From Aurantiochytrium sp. KH105 (Eukaryota > Sar > Bigyra > Thraustochytrida > Thraustochytriidae): 64,000 bases of DNA. The first letter of the stretch is position 1. The number at the start of each line of letters is the position of its first letter. Of the stretch, positions 1 to 9,149 are shown piece after piece. The stretch spans positions 372,001-436,000 of the forward strand of contig BGKB01000001.1 of the NCBI GenBank assembly GCA_003116975.1. Direction: 5' to 3'. Below the pieces are notes generated by a model, which worked only from the letters and a program-made list of their open reading frames with translations, had not been told where the DNA came from and ran no database searches. The translations under genes and the position numbers were made by a program.

Positions 1-3000
1 GCCAAACTTAATCAGGTCGAAACGGGCGACAAAATTCTTGAGGCCTTTAGAACGCAGGTTGGCACGCTTCAACGGGAACTGGCGCTCAACGTCTCCGAAA
101 AGCAGTTGCTTCAAGAAAAAGTACAGTCGCTCGAGCGCAAGCTTCACTCCAACCTCGCAAAGTCTCTTCAAACACCGCGCTTTGCACGTCGAAAGTCCCT
201 CGTGCCGCAGACGGCTGTGCGTCCGCGTCGCAACCCAGTCTTCGCGGCTGTGCCTGACGCCCCCTTCACAGTCGCACGTCTTCAACAGAGAGGCGATGCA
301 CCTCAGCACTCGGTCCGCTTTCAGACCAGCTTTGAAAGCGCCGAAGACGGTGATCCCTTTGTTGGGGCCGTCAACTCATTGGCAATTCGCTCCGAAGACA
401 TCGACGCGCTCGAACATGAACTTGTTCAACGCGACCGTCAGGTTACTGCAGCCAAGAGTCTCCTGCTAGAAGCTCAGGAAAAGCTTCGCGACTTTCTCCA
501 TAACGCTCCTGCAAGCCCAGAGACTCGAGACGAAGACGAAGTCATCAGACTGCAGAATCAAGTCCAAAATGAGCGTGCACGCGCCGATCAACAAGAAGAG
601 CAAGCTCTGGGGCGAATTCGTGCTTTGGAAAAACAGCTGGAAAATCTCGAGGTCGCAGCAACTCAGGGCACACAAAGCGCGCTCGATGCTCAGAAAGCGC
701 AATCTCAACTTGGAGAAGCACAAACGCGAATTCAAGTGCTCGAAAGGCAACTCCAGGTTTACGAGGAAGCCCGTCCGGAGCAGGATGATATAATCGCGGA
801 CCTAAGAGCGGAACTCGAAAGCAGCCGTCGCCGCGCAGAGGCCCAAGAAAAGCGCGCAGAAGCTCTCGAGCGCGAACTCGCGGATTGCAACACGCGAATA
901 GAGCATTCACAAGTCTCGGCACAACGTCTACTTGTTTCGGCGCAACATCTTGACCAGGAACCTTCTGAGCCATTAAACGCGCCACTCGATCAGCAATCCG
1001 CTGACTCTCTGGAGAATGCCTTGGGAATCTTGCAAACTAGGCTTGAGCGTGCTGATACAACTAGAGCCCAACGGGATCAGGCGCTCGCCCACGCAAATGA
1101 GCAGGTGACGCGGCTTGAGAGCCAACTCGAGAAAGCAACGTCCGAATTAGAACAAGCGGCTACCCGCGCAAACAAAATCGAGGAAGATGCAAGCGCTGAG
1201 CAGGCCAGACTCATTGCTGAGCACACGCAGGAACGGACTACCTGGCAAACGCAATTGCGGCTTCTCGAGGATCGCGCCACAGAGCAAGAGGCTCTGCGGC
1301 AAAACGCAGCCTCGCTCCAAGAGGAATTAAAAGGTCTCTGCGTCACGGTCGATTCGGTCAAGGAGGAAAATGGCCGCATTCGTCAAGTTGCAGAGACCGA
1401 AAAGGCAGACCTCGCATCTCGCCTTGAGGAGCTCGAAACCGCGCTCGAGGCTCGCAATGCACAATTGGCAGAGCTAGACGACGCGCGCGCTGCTCTTGCC
1501 TTATCCGTGGAGGCAAAGGATAACGAAGTGGATGTCATCAAGAAAACATCCGAAGAACGGTACCAGTTCGCCGAAAATGAACTGCGCCAGCTCCAGGACG
1601 CCATCCGTGCGCACGAGGCACGCGAGCGAGATTACGCAGAGCGCAATAGCCTCCTCGAGAACCGTGTGGCAGACCTCGAAGAGGTTCAACAGGAGCACGC
1701 TTCTCTTTCGAGTGAGTTGTCTGCCTTAAAGAAGTCCCTTCAGGCCACGAAACAAGATCTCGAAGCCGCAGAGAGTAGGTGCGAAGAGATAGAAGACGAC
1801 AGGACGCATTTGCAAAATCGAGTACGGGATCTCGAGGCTGAAGCCGAGGCATCAGCGAGCACGATGCGCGGCCTCGAGGAAAATGAGCATGATATTGAAG
1901 CTGCCAAGAAGGCATTGGCCGATGCAGAGGAGAAGATGACTGAGCTCATCGACGTCAAAGACCAGCTGGAAACGCAGGTCAAGGATCTCAATGAAAGTGT
2001 TCTCGAGCTTGAGGCGCGTTTGAAGGACCAGAGTGAGATTGAAGATCGGTGTAGCGAACTCGAGGCTCGGGTTCACTTTCTCCAACCGAAAGCACAGGAG
2101 CTCGAAACAAGCAAAGAGAAATGCAAAGAACTCGAAAAAAAGATTAGTGCGCTTGAGAACTTCAACAGAGATCTTTCCGCGCAGGTCAAGGCTCTCGAAC
2201 CCAGTACACGAGCACTGGAGACGAGCGAGCAGAGATGCAAAGATCTTGATGCCAAGGTCGCCGCGCTAGAGGACAAACTTCACGAATTCGAATCGACACA
2301 TCGCGATCTTGACGCTGCCGTGGCCAGTTGCGAGGAACTTCGCAGCCAGAATGACAAACTAAGCGAGCGCGTTGTGGATCTCGAGGCATCCTTGGAAACC
2401 AAAAATGTGACAAATCTGGAACTCTTGCGACGCAACGAAATAGCCTCCGGCGAAAATGATGCGCGCACGCTTCAACTTTGCAAGGACCTGGAAGACGCGC
2501 GTAAGGAATGCGAAAGCCTCCGATCAAAACTTCTCGAAACCGAGACAGCACGCGACGAATTGGTCACGAAAGCGACTGGCTTGGAAGCAAGTTTTGCGGA
2601 GGCGAATGTGAAATTAGCCAACCTTGAAGAGCTGCAAGGCCGCATTGCGGCTTCGGAAGATGCGCTCAACGCTGCGGAAGAGCGCCGGGATGCTGCAGAA
2701 AAGGAGCTTGCTAAGGTTCGTGAGGCCGCGAGTAGCGCGGAGGCCCTAGCGCAGGCACGAGCTTCGGAAGTGAGCGCCTCTCTCCAAGATGCAGAACAAG
2801 CGCGAACCGCTTTGCATCAGCTTGAGAGCGATCTCGCCGCGACGAAAGATCAACTGCGGGCTGCCACGAAGGCGACTGCAAAGATTACAACGCAAAGGGA
2901 GGAGTCTCGCGCTTTACAAGTCCGTGTCGAGGCCCTCGAATACGAACTGGAAAGTACGTCGCGCGGGGGTCATGACCATCTTCTCAAGGCTGACAAGCGC

Positions 3001-4893
3001 GCCGAGCAGCTCTCTCGAGATTACGCGAGTCTCACAGAGGCTCTCGATGAAGCACGTTCTGCGCTTCGTCGCCAACGCCGTGAAAGGGAGCGCCATCGTC
3101 GCGCGCTCGGGCGCTCGCGCCGTCAGGTATCTCTCGGCGTCTTTGTGGCCATGATGCACCGCAATGCGTGTCGAGCCCACCGGTTCGCGCTCGATCGATC
3201 AGCCCGAGCGCAGGAAGCAGCAATCAAGCGATACGAGGTCCGACTCGAAGCCGCAGAGGCACAGTCCACTCGACATGCGGCAGAATGCAAAAAGCTGACG
3301 GGTATCCTGCAACGCTCCGAACACGGCGCCACGAGCGCCCCTCAGCTCCAAGAAGCTCTCGCCCAGCTTCAGAGTGCGCTGCAAGCTCGCGACAAAGAAA
3401 TTGTTCGACTCAAGGCCGGCAACGCGCGCGCGGAGACCTCTCGCGACGGTGCTGAGGGGCGCCACCAAGACCTCGCAACTCAGCTCGAGCGTGTGGACGC
3501 GGAACGCGCCGCCGCTCTCGAGAAGGCCCGGCAACTCGAGTCCGCTTTGCGCGGGGCCAAGACCGAGGGATTGCAGGATGCCCAGGCTGCGCGACAAGAG
3601 GCTGATGTGGCTGCTCTGGCCATTTGCCGCGCCTTGGACCGTCTTGAGGGTCTCGGCGCTGCCTCGCCTCACCTGGGCGCCGTGGAGCTTTCCGCGAGAC
3701 TCGATCGCGCGACTGTGGGCAGCAAGAATGAATTTGATCAGGATCATGCCGCTGAAACGCAAGCGCTCCGTGTATCTTGCGAGCAGCTCGAACGCCGCGT
3801 GCACGAGCTCGAGGCAGAAAACCAAATGTTACGAAAGCAGTCTCGTCAAAGCGCAAGCGCACTGGCGACTGCTCGTGCCTCAGCAGAAACTTTGTCTGGT
3901 GGTGGAACCTCGATCCACAAATTAGAAAGCAAGCTCGACAAACTTGAGCGCCTCTTGCGCGAAAAGGATGCGCAAGTTGGCGAGTATCAGCAGGAAACAA
4001 CCGAAGTGAGCAAGCTTTTAGCAGCCCGCGAAGAGGAGGTAAAGACCGCAAAGAGCGCCGCACGTGCCGCGCGAGAAGCCGAGGCTCAAGCACGCGCCGA
4101 CCACGCGCAGCTGCAGGCCCGCCTTCAGGCACTTGAGGCGAACATACATGCGCGACGGCCAGTTTCTCGCGAACTGTCAGAGCTGCGACTCAAGTATGAG
4201 CGCGCAGAGCAAGATTGCAAAACCCTTGCGCAAGAAAATCGTGCTCTCAAGGAGGAACTTCGGGCCAGCGAAGATTTGGCGCAGCAAGGCCTTGCAAGCT
4301 TGCAAGAGGAATCGAAAGACCCAGCAACGGAACCTATGAGGTCTCCATGTGCAGTAGGCGAGGAAATTACTCCTCGCATGGGAGACGGCGAGGACCCCGA
4401 AGAAACTCATGAGTCTTCCTTTGCGGCTGTCGCGGCGCAGTTCGCGAACAAGTCCGCACAAAGCCCATTCCAGGCTTTTCAGACGCCCATTCCAAGACGT
4501 CGGGGAGATCTTACGGTAACTCCTTCTACCGCAGTGTCGCGTACGAGCACGAGTTTGATTGAGGAGCTGCGACGATCGGCAAGCAAGCAGATTGATGCGC
4601 TCAAGGCTGGAAATCATGACTTGCGACTTGCATTTGCAGAAAAGGACCGACAGCTTAGTCTTGTTCTAGGTCTCATGGAGGAGAGCGAGTCTGATTTTCG
4701 CCATCTTCTCGATTTATTGGAGCGCTTCAATCACAACAGTGAGGACTACGCAGGTCAGCTCGCGCAAGTCAAGGCTCACATGGAACGTCTTTTGACTTGG
4801 CAGAACCGTAAGCGTGAGCAAAGAAGGCGCGCAAGGCAAAAGCAAATCCTTCCTCAGCGTGATGCCTCTTCTCCGTGTTCCCCAACACAATAA
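1..4893 (+). CDS. Giant coiled-coil protein, 5' end outside the window
   Basis: The frame is open from base 1, so the true start lies left of the window; 1,630 residues are visible. Nearly the whole protein is a heptad-rich coiled coil dominated by Glu, Ala, Leu, Arg and Gln. There is a short basic break (about residues 1010-1060, with an RRQRRERERHRR-type stretch) that may separate two rods. The last 200 residues hold a Ser/Thr/Pro-rich segment, a final short coil and a very basic tail (QNRKREQRRRARQKQ). No motor, kinase or other enzymatic domain is visible. It resembles golgin, centrosomal or myosin-tail scaffolds only in composition, so I assign no function. It ends 220 bases before the convergent p24 gene. 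Confidence 0.85.
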   Translation, partial: AKLNQVETGDKILEAFRTQVGTLQRELALNVSEKQLLQEKVQSLERKLHSNLAKSLQTPRFARRKSLVPQTAVRPRRNPVFAAVPDAPFTVARLQQRGDAPQHSVRFQTSFESAEDGDPFVGAVNSLAIRSEDIDALEHELVQRDRQVTAAKSLLLEAQEKLRDFLHNAPASPETRDEDEVIRLQNQVQNERARADQQEEQALGRIRALEKQLENLEVAATQGTQSALDAQKAQSQLGEAQTRIQVLERQLQVYEEARPEQDDIIADLRAELESSRRRAEAQEKRAEALERELADCNTRIEHSQVSAQRLLVSAQHLDQEPSEPLNAPLDQQSADSLENALGILQTRLERADTTRAQRDQALAHANEQVTRLESQLEKATSELEQAATRANKIEEDASAEQARLIAEHTQERTTWQTQLRLLEDRATEQEALRQNAASLQEELKGLCVTVDSVKEENGRIRQVAETEKADLASRLEELETALEARNAQLAELDDARAALALSVEAKDNEVDVIKKTSEERYQFAENELRQLQDAIRAHEARERDYAERNSLLENRVADLEEVQQEHASLSSELSALKKSLQATKQDLEAAESRCEEIEDDRTHLQNRVRDLEAEAEASASTMRGLEENEHDIEAAKKALADAEEKMTELIDVKDQLETQVKDLNESVLELEARLKDQSEIEDRCSELEARVHFLQPKAQELETSKEKCKELEKKISALENFNRDLSAQVKALEPSTRALETSEQRCKDLDAKVAALEDKLHEFESTHRDLDAAVASCEELRSQNDKLSERVVDLEASLETKNVTNLELLRRNEIASGENDARTLQLCKDLEDARKECESLRSKLLETETARDELVTKATGLEASFAEANVKLANLEELQGRIAASEDALNAAEERRDAAEKELAKVREAASSAEALAQARASEVSASLQDAEQARTALHQLESDLAATKDQLRAATKATAKITTQREESRALQVRVEALEYELESTSRGGHDHLLKADKRAEQLSRDYASLTEALDEARSALRRQRRERERHRRALGRSRRQVSLGVFVAMMHRNACRAHRFALDRSARAQEAAIKRYEVRLEAAEAQSTRHAAECKKLTGILQRSEHGATSAPQLQEALAQLQSALQARDKEIVRLKAGNARAETSRDGAEGRHQDLATQLERVDAERAAALEKARQLESALRGAKTEGLQDAQAARQEADVAALAICRALDRLEGLGAASPHLGAVELSARLDRATVGSKNEFDQDHAAETQALRVSCEQLERRVHELEAENQMLRKQSRQSASALATARASAETLSGGGTSIHKLESKLDKLERLLREKDAQVGEYQQETTEVSKLLAAREEEVKTAKSAARAAREAEAQARADHAQLQARLQALEANIHARRPVSRELSELRLKYERAEQDCKTLAQENRALKEELRASEDLAQQGLASLQEESKDPATEPMRSPCAVGEEITPRMGDGEDPEETHESSFAAVAAQFANKSAQSPFQAFQTPIPRRRGDLTVTPSTAVSRTSTSLIEELRRSASKQIDALKAGNHDLRLAFAEKDRQLSLVLGLMEESESDFRHLLDLLERFNHNSEDYAGQLAQVKAHMERLLTWQNRKREQRRRARQKQILPQRDASSPCSPTQ

Positions 4894-5113
4894 CAGATTT
4901 GACCGTGAAGAATAGAAGAACAAGAAGAAGAACAAGGAGACGATGGATGTAGTGGAAAGAGAGTCGACCATCCAGCCTATTTTCCGGACGGACGAACACG
5001 CGACATGGAATTGCTTGCGCTTTCCCATCATCGATCCTCCTCGAGGAAGAATTGCTCACGCTTTCTTGTATGTTTGATTAGAAAATTGTATGGTATGACT
5101 TTTGTTTCGTGGC

Positions 5114-5764
5114 TCATACGAGTTTCTTTGCCCTAAAGAAATTCTTCAAGTGCACGACCTGCCAAACACCGGAGAGCAGGAGAAGCAACGTCTGAAAAAG
5201 TGACCACCACATGATTCTGCTATTGATACGCTCGCCCTGGTCGCGAAAATGTTTTTCCTGCTCGCGGGAATACTCAATATCCTTGAGAATAACATTGACC
5301 TTGCCATCGAGCTCCTCGATTTCGCGTTCGAGATTCGAAAGGTGTTCTCGCTTGGCCCCCGAATCCAACTTGACTTCGTCCTTGCCATGGATCTCCAGCC
5401 GGAAATGGAACCTCTCGTTTTTTGTCAACGGCCCTTTGGCACTCGACGGACCTGCATCGACGCAGATGGTGTGCTCGCCCGAGGCGCGCGCAGGGTATGC
5501 GAAGCGACCCTTCGAGTCTGCATCTTCGGAATAGACCTCGTCGCCTTGCGCGTCAAAGATCTTGATCACGGCAGGCCTGTCCTTAAAAGACGGATACGTG
5601 TACTCGCCAATCACAAAGAGATCTTCTGGTAGCTCTTCGATGAAGCATCTGCGCGACGCGCTGCCGCGGGCGGGGTAAAAGTACAGGTCCGAGTCTAGCG
5701 CTGTGGTCGGCGCAACGCTCCAGCTCAGCAACACCGTCGCAACCAAGAGCGCAACCCTCACCAT
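5114..5764 (-). CDS. p24/TMED family cargo receptor (GOLD domain)
   Basis: A type I membrane protein of the early secretory pathway, where p24 proteins form oligomers that select cargo for COPII and COPI vesicles. In order it has an N-terminal signal peptide (MVRVALLVATVLLSW), a GOLD domain with the usual Cys pair (RRCF and HTICVD), a lumenal coiled coil (HLSNLEREIEELDG) and one membrane segment (WSLFQTLLLLLSGVWQVV). The cytosolic tail FFRAKKLV carries both the FF COPII signal and a dilysine COPI signal, and resembles the TMED9/TMED4 tail. I start at ATG 5764 because it directly opens a signal peptide. An in-frame ATG at 5827 would add 21 residues, and anything further upstream relies on TTG. 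Length (216 aa) is normal for the family. Confidence 0.9.
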   Translation of the reverse strand: MVRVALLVATVLLSWSVAPTTALDSDLYFYPARGSASRRCFIEELPEDLFVIGEYTYPSFKDRPAVIKIFDAQGDEVYSEDADSKGRFAYPARASGEHTICVDAGPSSAKGPLTKNERFHFRLEIHGKDEVKLDSGAKREHLSNLEREIEELDGKVNVILKDIEYSREQEKHFRDQGERINSRIMWWSLFQTLLLLLSGVWQVVHLKNFFRAKKLV

Positions 5765-5853
5765 TCCTCCTCGTACTGCGGTGTGCGCGCGGACGACGCC
5801 TTCCACGCGGCTCTGGCTCTGAGCCATCTTTGCGTGTGCGTGCGCGAGCGCAG

Positions 5854-6054
5854 TCAAGCTGCCGCGTATCTTGTGCTCAAGCAGGTTTGGGCGCAGTCGT
5901 TGAACAAAACAACGACGAGCTTATGGTACCAAGGCCGTGGTACCATCATCGAGTACCCACCGTGCTCAATGTCAAGGGGCTGGTGATGACTCGCAAATGC
6001 CGCGCACAAAGAGAGGCCGACAGACACTGCCAGATACACCAACACTAGCTGCAT
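5854..6054 (-). CDS. Possible small secreted protein (66 aa)
   Basis: A short frame between the p24 and NSUN-type genes. It begins at ATG 6054 with a convincing hydrophobic signal-like segment (MQLVLVYLAVSVGLSLCAAF), then an aromatic stretch (MMVPRPWYHKLV) and two cysteines. It overlaps an inverted repeat at 5923-5946. There is no recognisable family. It could equally be part of the p24 5' leader or chance. Confidence 0.2.
   Translation of the reverse strand: MQLVLVYLAVSVGLSLCAAFASHHQPLDIEHGGYSMMVPRPWYHKLVVVLFNDCAQTCLSTRYAAA
5923..5946. repeat. Inverted repeat, 9-base arms
   Basis: ATGGTACCA and TGGTACCAT are separated by six bases (aggccg), giving a perfect 9-bp hairpin in the leader region upstream of the p24 gene. 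The function is unknown; it could form an mRNA hairpin or be a protein-binding site. Confidence 0.5.
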
Positions 6055-6239
6055 GCAAACGTTCGACCTTCTTGTTGACGGCACGGTTACCAAATCGCGC
6101 TTAGCAAAGCTGCGTCTCGCTGGTTGTTCTTTCCCTCCCCCATCTCGCACGTGCTTTTTTTTTTTCCCCTCTAACGTTGGTAAACATCTGGCTAATTCTC
6201 GAGTCAATCATACATCGATGCCACGCACATACTAATACT

Positions 6240-7529
6240 TTACGTTGCTTTGCTTTGCTTGCTAATCTTTGCCAAAAAGAGACCACTCGTGCCACTGTGT
6301 GTCGGCGTGAAACGGAGTGTGCCGGGTACACTTTTGCTCGACAGTGGAGATGCACATTGAAACATTGCACAGGCGTCAAGATCCTCGAGGCGGGCTTGGG
6401 GGGCGAACTCTGCATGCTCGAGCAAATAACGCACAATGTTCTCATTCTGAGCTTCACTAAAGCTGCAGGTACTATAGACGAGTACACCGCCAGGCGCCAG
6501 GCGGCGAAATCCATTGAGGAGTAATCCGCGCTGCAGCTCTTCAAGAGTTTGAGCACCTGTACTATCTTTGACAAGATCGGCGGCAATGAATTTTTCCTCG
6601 AGCGCATTCTCCCCGAAAAAACCGCCCTCGGCATACTTTAGCATGTGTTTGATAGATCCATCGTGCGTACACTCAGCGTCTACGAGAACACGATCAAACT
6701 CCCACGCAGTAGATACTGTGGACGCGTCAGCAACACCATTTTCGAGACGGCGGCGCGCGAGCATGCGTCGGCCAGACTTATTGAGGCGTCGTTTTCGCTT
6801 GCCACCTGGCGGCGCTGAGCACATCATCTCATCTGCCTCGTTATCCCAAACAATTGTTAAAGGTTCAACGTGGCTGAAGGTCACGCCATCCGCTTCGACC
6901 AGCATGCACTGCCAATTCTCGAGCTTTTCTGCAACGCGATACTTTTTCAAAAGGCTCGCACACGTTCGCGAGCGGTGCGCGCTCGCGTCAACACCGACGA
7001 GCAAACCTTTGTGCTCCATTTCATCCGCCATCATGCACATTTTTGCGCCAGGCGCTGCGCACAAGTCGAGTGCCGACATGCCAGGCTTGAGCGCGAGCGC
7101 TTTTACGGCCAGTCCACTTGCAAGGTCCATCCCATAAACCTCGCCATCCTCGTACGCATGCACGCCCTTGAGCCGAGTCTCACCGTCAAGACCAAGGAAA
7201 CCGGCACAACCTTCGACGGCCTGGGCTCCGACGAAGCCCTCTGTGGCTTTTGCGAGAAGCTTGGAGACGGTCGTTTTGCGAGGGTTGACTCTCACGTAGC
7301 GCTTGAGCTTCTTCGCGGCCTCCGTCTCGCGCGCGTACCACGTTGCGTCGAGGCCGAGGCCCGCGACGAAGGTCTCGAGCGCCGCCTCATGCCGGCGCCC
7401 CGCGCTCGACGATGACGCCGCCGCCGCCGGGTCAGACCCGGACCCAGACCCGGACCCGGACCCGGACCCGGACCTCGCCCGCTCTGCAGGGGGCCGAGGC
7501 TCCGTCGCGATGCCCAGGGGCTCGCTCAT
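6240..7529 (-). CDS. RNA cytosine-C5 methyltransferase, NOL1/NOP2/Sun (RsmB) family
   Basis: A SAM-dependent enzyme that methylates carbon 5 of cytosine in RNA through a cysteine-linked intermediate. Numbered from ATG 7529 (429 aa), the SAM-binding motif DLCAAPGAK is at about 155-163. The motif IV cysteine (VLVDAECTHDGS) is near 287 and the catalytic motif VI cysteine (YSTCS) near 355, so both key cysteines are present. Motif IV reads ECT rather than the common PCS. The N-terminus is low complexity with a Gly-Ser repeat from a GGACCC-type hexamer repeat near 7437-7476. The longer frame begins with GTG inside the neighbouring GTPase gene, so the first ATG (7529), 73 bases past that gene's stop, is preferred. 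Which RNA it methylates cannot be told. Confidence 0.85.
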   Translation of the reverse strand: MSEPLGIATEPRPPAERARSGSGSGSGSGSGSDPAAAASSSSAGRRHEAALETFVAGLGLDATWYARETEAAKKLKRYVRVNPRKTTVSKLLAKATEGFVGAQAVEGCAGFLGLDGETRLKGVHAYEDGEVYGMDLASGLAVKALALKPGMSALDLCAAPGAKMCMMADEMEHKGLLVGVDASAHRSRTCASLLKKYRVAEKLENWQCMLVEADGVTFSHVEPLTIVWDNEADEMMCSAPPGGKRKRRLNKSGRRMLARRRLENGVADASTVSTAWEFDRVLVDAECTHDGSIKHMLKYAEGGFFGENALEEKFIAADLVKDSTGAQTLEELQRGLLLNGFRRLAPGGVLVYSTCSFSEAQNENIVRYLLEHAEFAPQARLEDLDACAMFQCASPLSSKSVPGTLRFTPTHSGTSGLFLAKISKQSKAT

Positions 7530-7602
7530 GGCATGCTCCGCGGGCGGCTCTGCGCTGCGTTGGCGTTTTATGCCGCGTTTGCCCCGGCCACTTGGGTCGG
7601 GC

Positions 7603-8166
7603 TTATTGGACGAAGCGGCGCACCACGCGCTGGAAGAGGGACTCGAACATCTCGACCACACTGGCGCCCGTGTTGGAGGAGGTCTCCCAGTACGGAATGC
7701 CGCGCTCGCGGGCCCACGATTGGGCCTCGTGCTCGGTGACGATGCGTCGCTTGTCGGACTTGCAGCCCACGAGGACGAATTGCGCCGAGGTCTCGCTGCA
7801 CCCGTACTTTCGGGCTTCGGTCAGCCACCCATCGAGCGCCTCGAAGGACCTTCGCGAAGAGAGGTCAAAGCACAAGATCGCGCCCTGGGTGTCCTTGTAG
7901 AACTCGTTGCGCACGTCGAAGAACTCACCATGTCCAGACAGGTCCCAAAAGTTGACGCGAACCTCGTATCCTTCGACGTCCACTGTCTTGACTCCATAAT
8001 CGACGCCGACTGTTGTAATGTACTTTGAGACGAAGCGCTCCTCGCAGTATCTTTTGATCAAGCAGCTCTTCCCCACGCCGCCGTCGCCCATGGACGTCAC
8101 CTTGATGCGGACAATATCAGGAACATGCACTGTGCGTACCTGCCCTTGGCCTTCGCTGACCGTCAT
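7603..8166 (-). CDS. RBJ: Rab-like small GTPase of the RabJ/RBJ (DNAJC27) type, without J domain
   Basis: A 187-aa Ras-superfamily GTPase. The P-loop GDGGVGKS is at 27-34, followed by a stretch typical of DNAJC27/RBJ (IKRYCEERFVSKY, then VGVDYGVK, then RNEFYKDTQG). Switch II reads DLSGHGE (75-81) rather than DTAGQE, so the usual catalytic Gln is replaced. The G4 motif is CKSD instead of NKxD, and G5 is ETSS. There is no C-terminal cysteine for prenylation and no DnaJ domain, which is fused on in the animal protein. Loss of Gln and prenylation is typical of RabJ proteins. The start ATG at 8166 is clear. It shares the 8167-9149 intergenic region with the kinesin, head to head. Confidence 0.88.
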   Translation of the reverse strand: MTVSEGQGQVRTVHVPDIVRIKVTSMGDGGVGKSCLIKRYCEERFVSKYITTVGVDYGVKTVDVEGYEVRVNFWDLSGHGEFFDVRNEFYKDTQGAILCFDLSSRRSFEALDGWLTEARKYGCSETSAQFVLVGCKSDKRRIVTEHEAQSWARERGIPYWETSSNTGASVVEMFESLFQRVVRRFVQ

Positions 8167-9149
8167 TTTTCAAGACCGCCAAGGCGTTTTCTACAAACGT
8201 CCGCGCGCGTGCGTGTTAGCTTCTTTGCCCGCGTGCGCACGTGCGTGTCGTGTCCTCGTGCCCTCGAGCGCGCGCGTGAGCGCCTGGGTTCGCAGACGTT
8301 GCGTGCTTGTTATGGTCGTCGAAACGCACGAATACTCATGCACTTGCAAGCGGGCGACGGCCGGTGTGTACGAGCGAGATAGGCCCTTTTCCTTGACGCG
8401 CCCGTGACATGGCCCGTCACAATGCGCGACTACAACACGCGATAAGAACGTTTTCTGCGCCGCGTCACCTTTGTATGCGCTGCACGTGCGAGAGCGCTGT
8501 GCCAAAATGTCTCACAAGGCTCTATCCTGAAAACCAATACCACCTCTTTTCTTCATATCCGTTGAACGGATCTTAGTTCTGCATTGACGATGAGAGAGAT
8601 AGCTGATGTCCTTCCACTGCTGCGACACTGTGGAAGCGTATGCCACGATAAAAGATTAAATTTGTTGTTGTTCTTTGTTGTGGCATTGTCCACTGACAAG
8701 ACGGTATGCTTAGGTGAGGGCTCGTTTTAGAAAGTTAATCATGAGTCTGAGTCTCGGATTACGTAAGAGGACAACAACGGACCTTTTTTTTCATTCCTCT
8801 CCTTTTGTTACTGCGCACTTAAACAGAGGATAAAGTGCTGCGGAGACAGAGCCAACGGGCATGTTTTGCTTGAGCAATCCATTTTCGTCAAGCCGAGAGG
8901 CATGCAGGATAGTAGGAATACGTTGATAGTCTGAGCCGTCGAATCCACACGGTAGCCTGCTTGTCGCGTCAGCACGGAAACTACCAGCTCAGGCTAAAGA
9001 GTGCATGGAGACTACATCGATCCGCACGATAGGATAACTAACATCCATCGTCCAATCCACAATTGCGGTGCACAGCGGACGCTTCGGTGCAGTTGACAGG
9101 TCAGCTGCCCCGAGGCGGCCGCGGCCGGCCGTGCAGAAGCGCGTCGGAG
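8167..9149. promoter_or_regulatory. Divergent intergenic region between RabJ and kinesin
   Basis: About 980 bases between two head-to-head ATGs, so both promoters must lie here. Only short frames occur. The half nearest the GTPase is rich in CGTGCG-type steps; the half nearest the kinesin is more AT-rich. I see no clear TATA box or other named element. Confidence 0.5.

Noticed and set aside
9063-9149. Upstream extension of the kinesin to a TTG
   Set aside because: A eukaryotic gene is expected to start with ATG, and the added residues are Arg/Gly-rich leader-like sequence. The same reasoning was applied to the NSUN-type, TatD, E2, MOSC, KATNIP and phosphatase genes.
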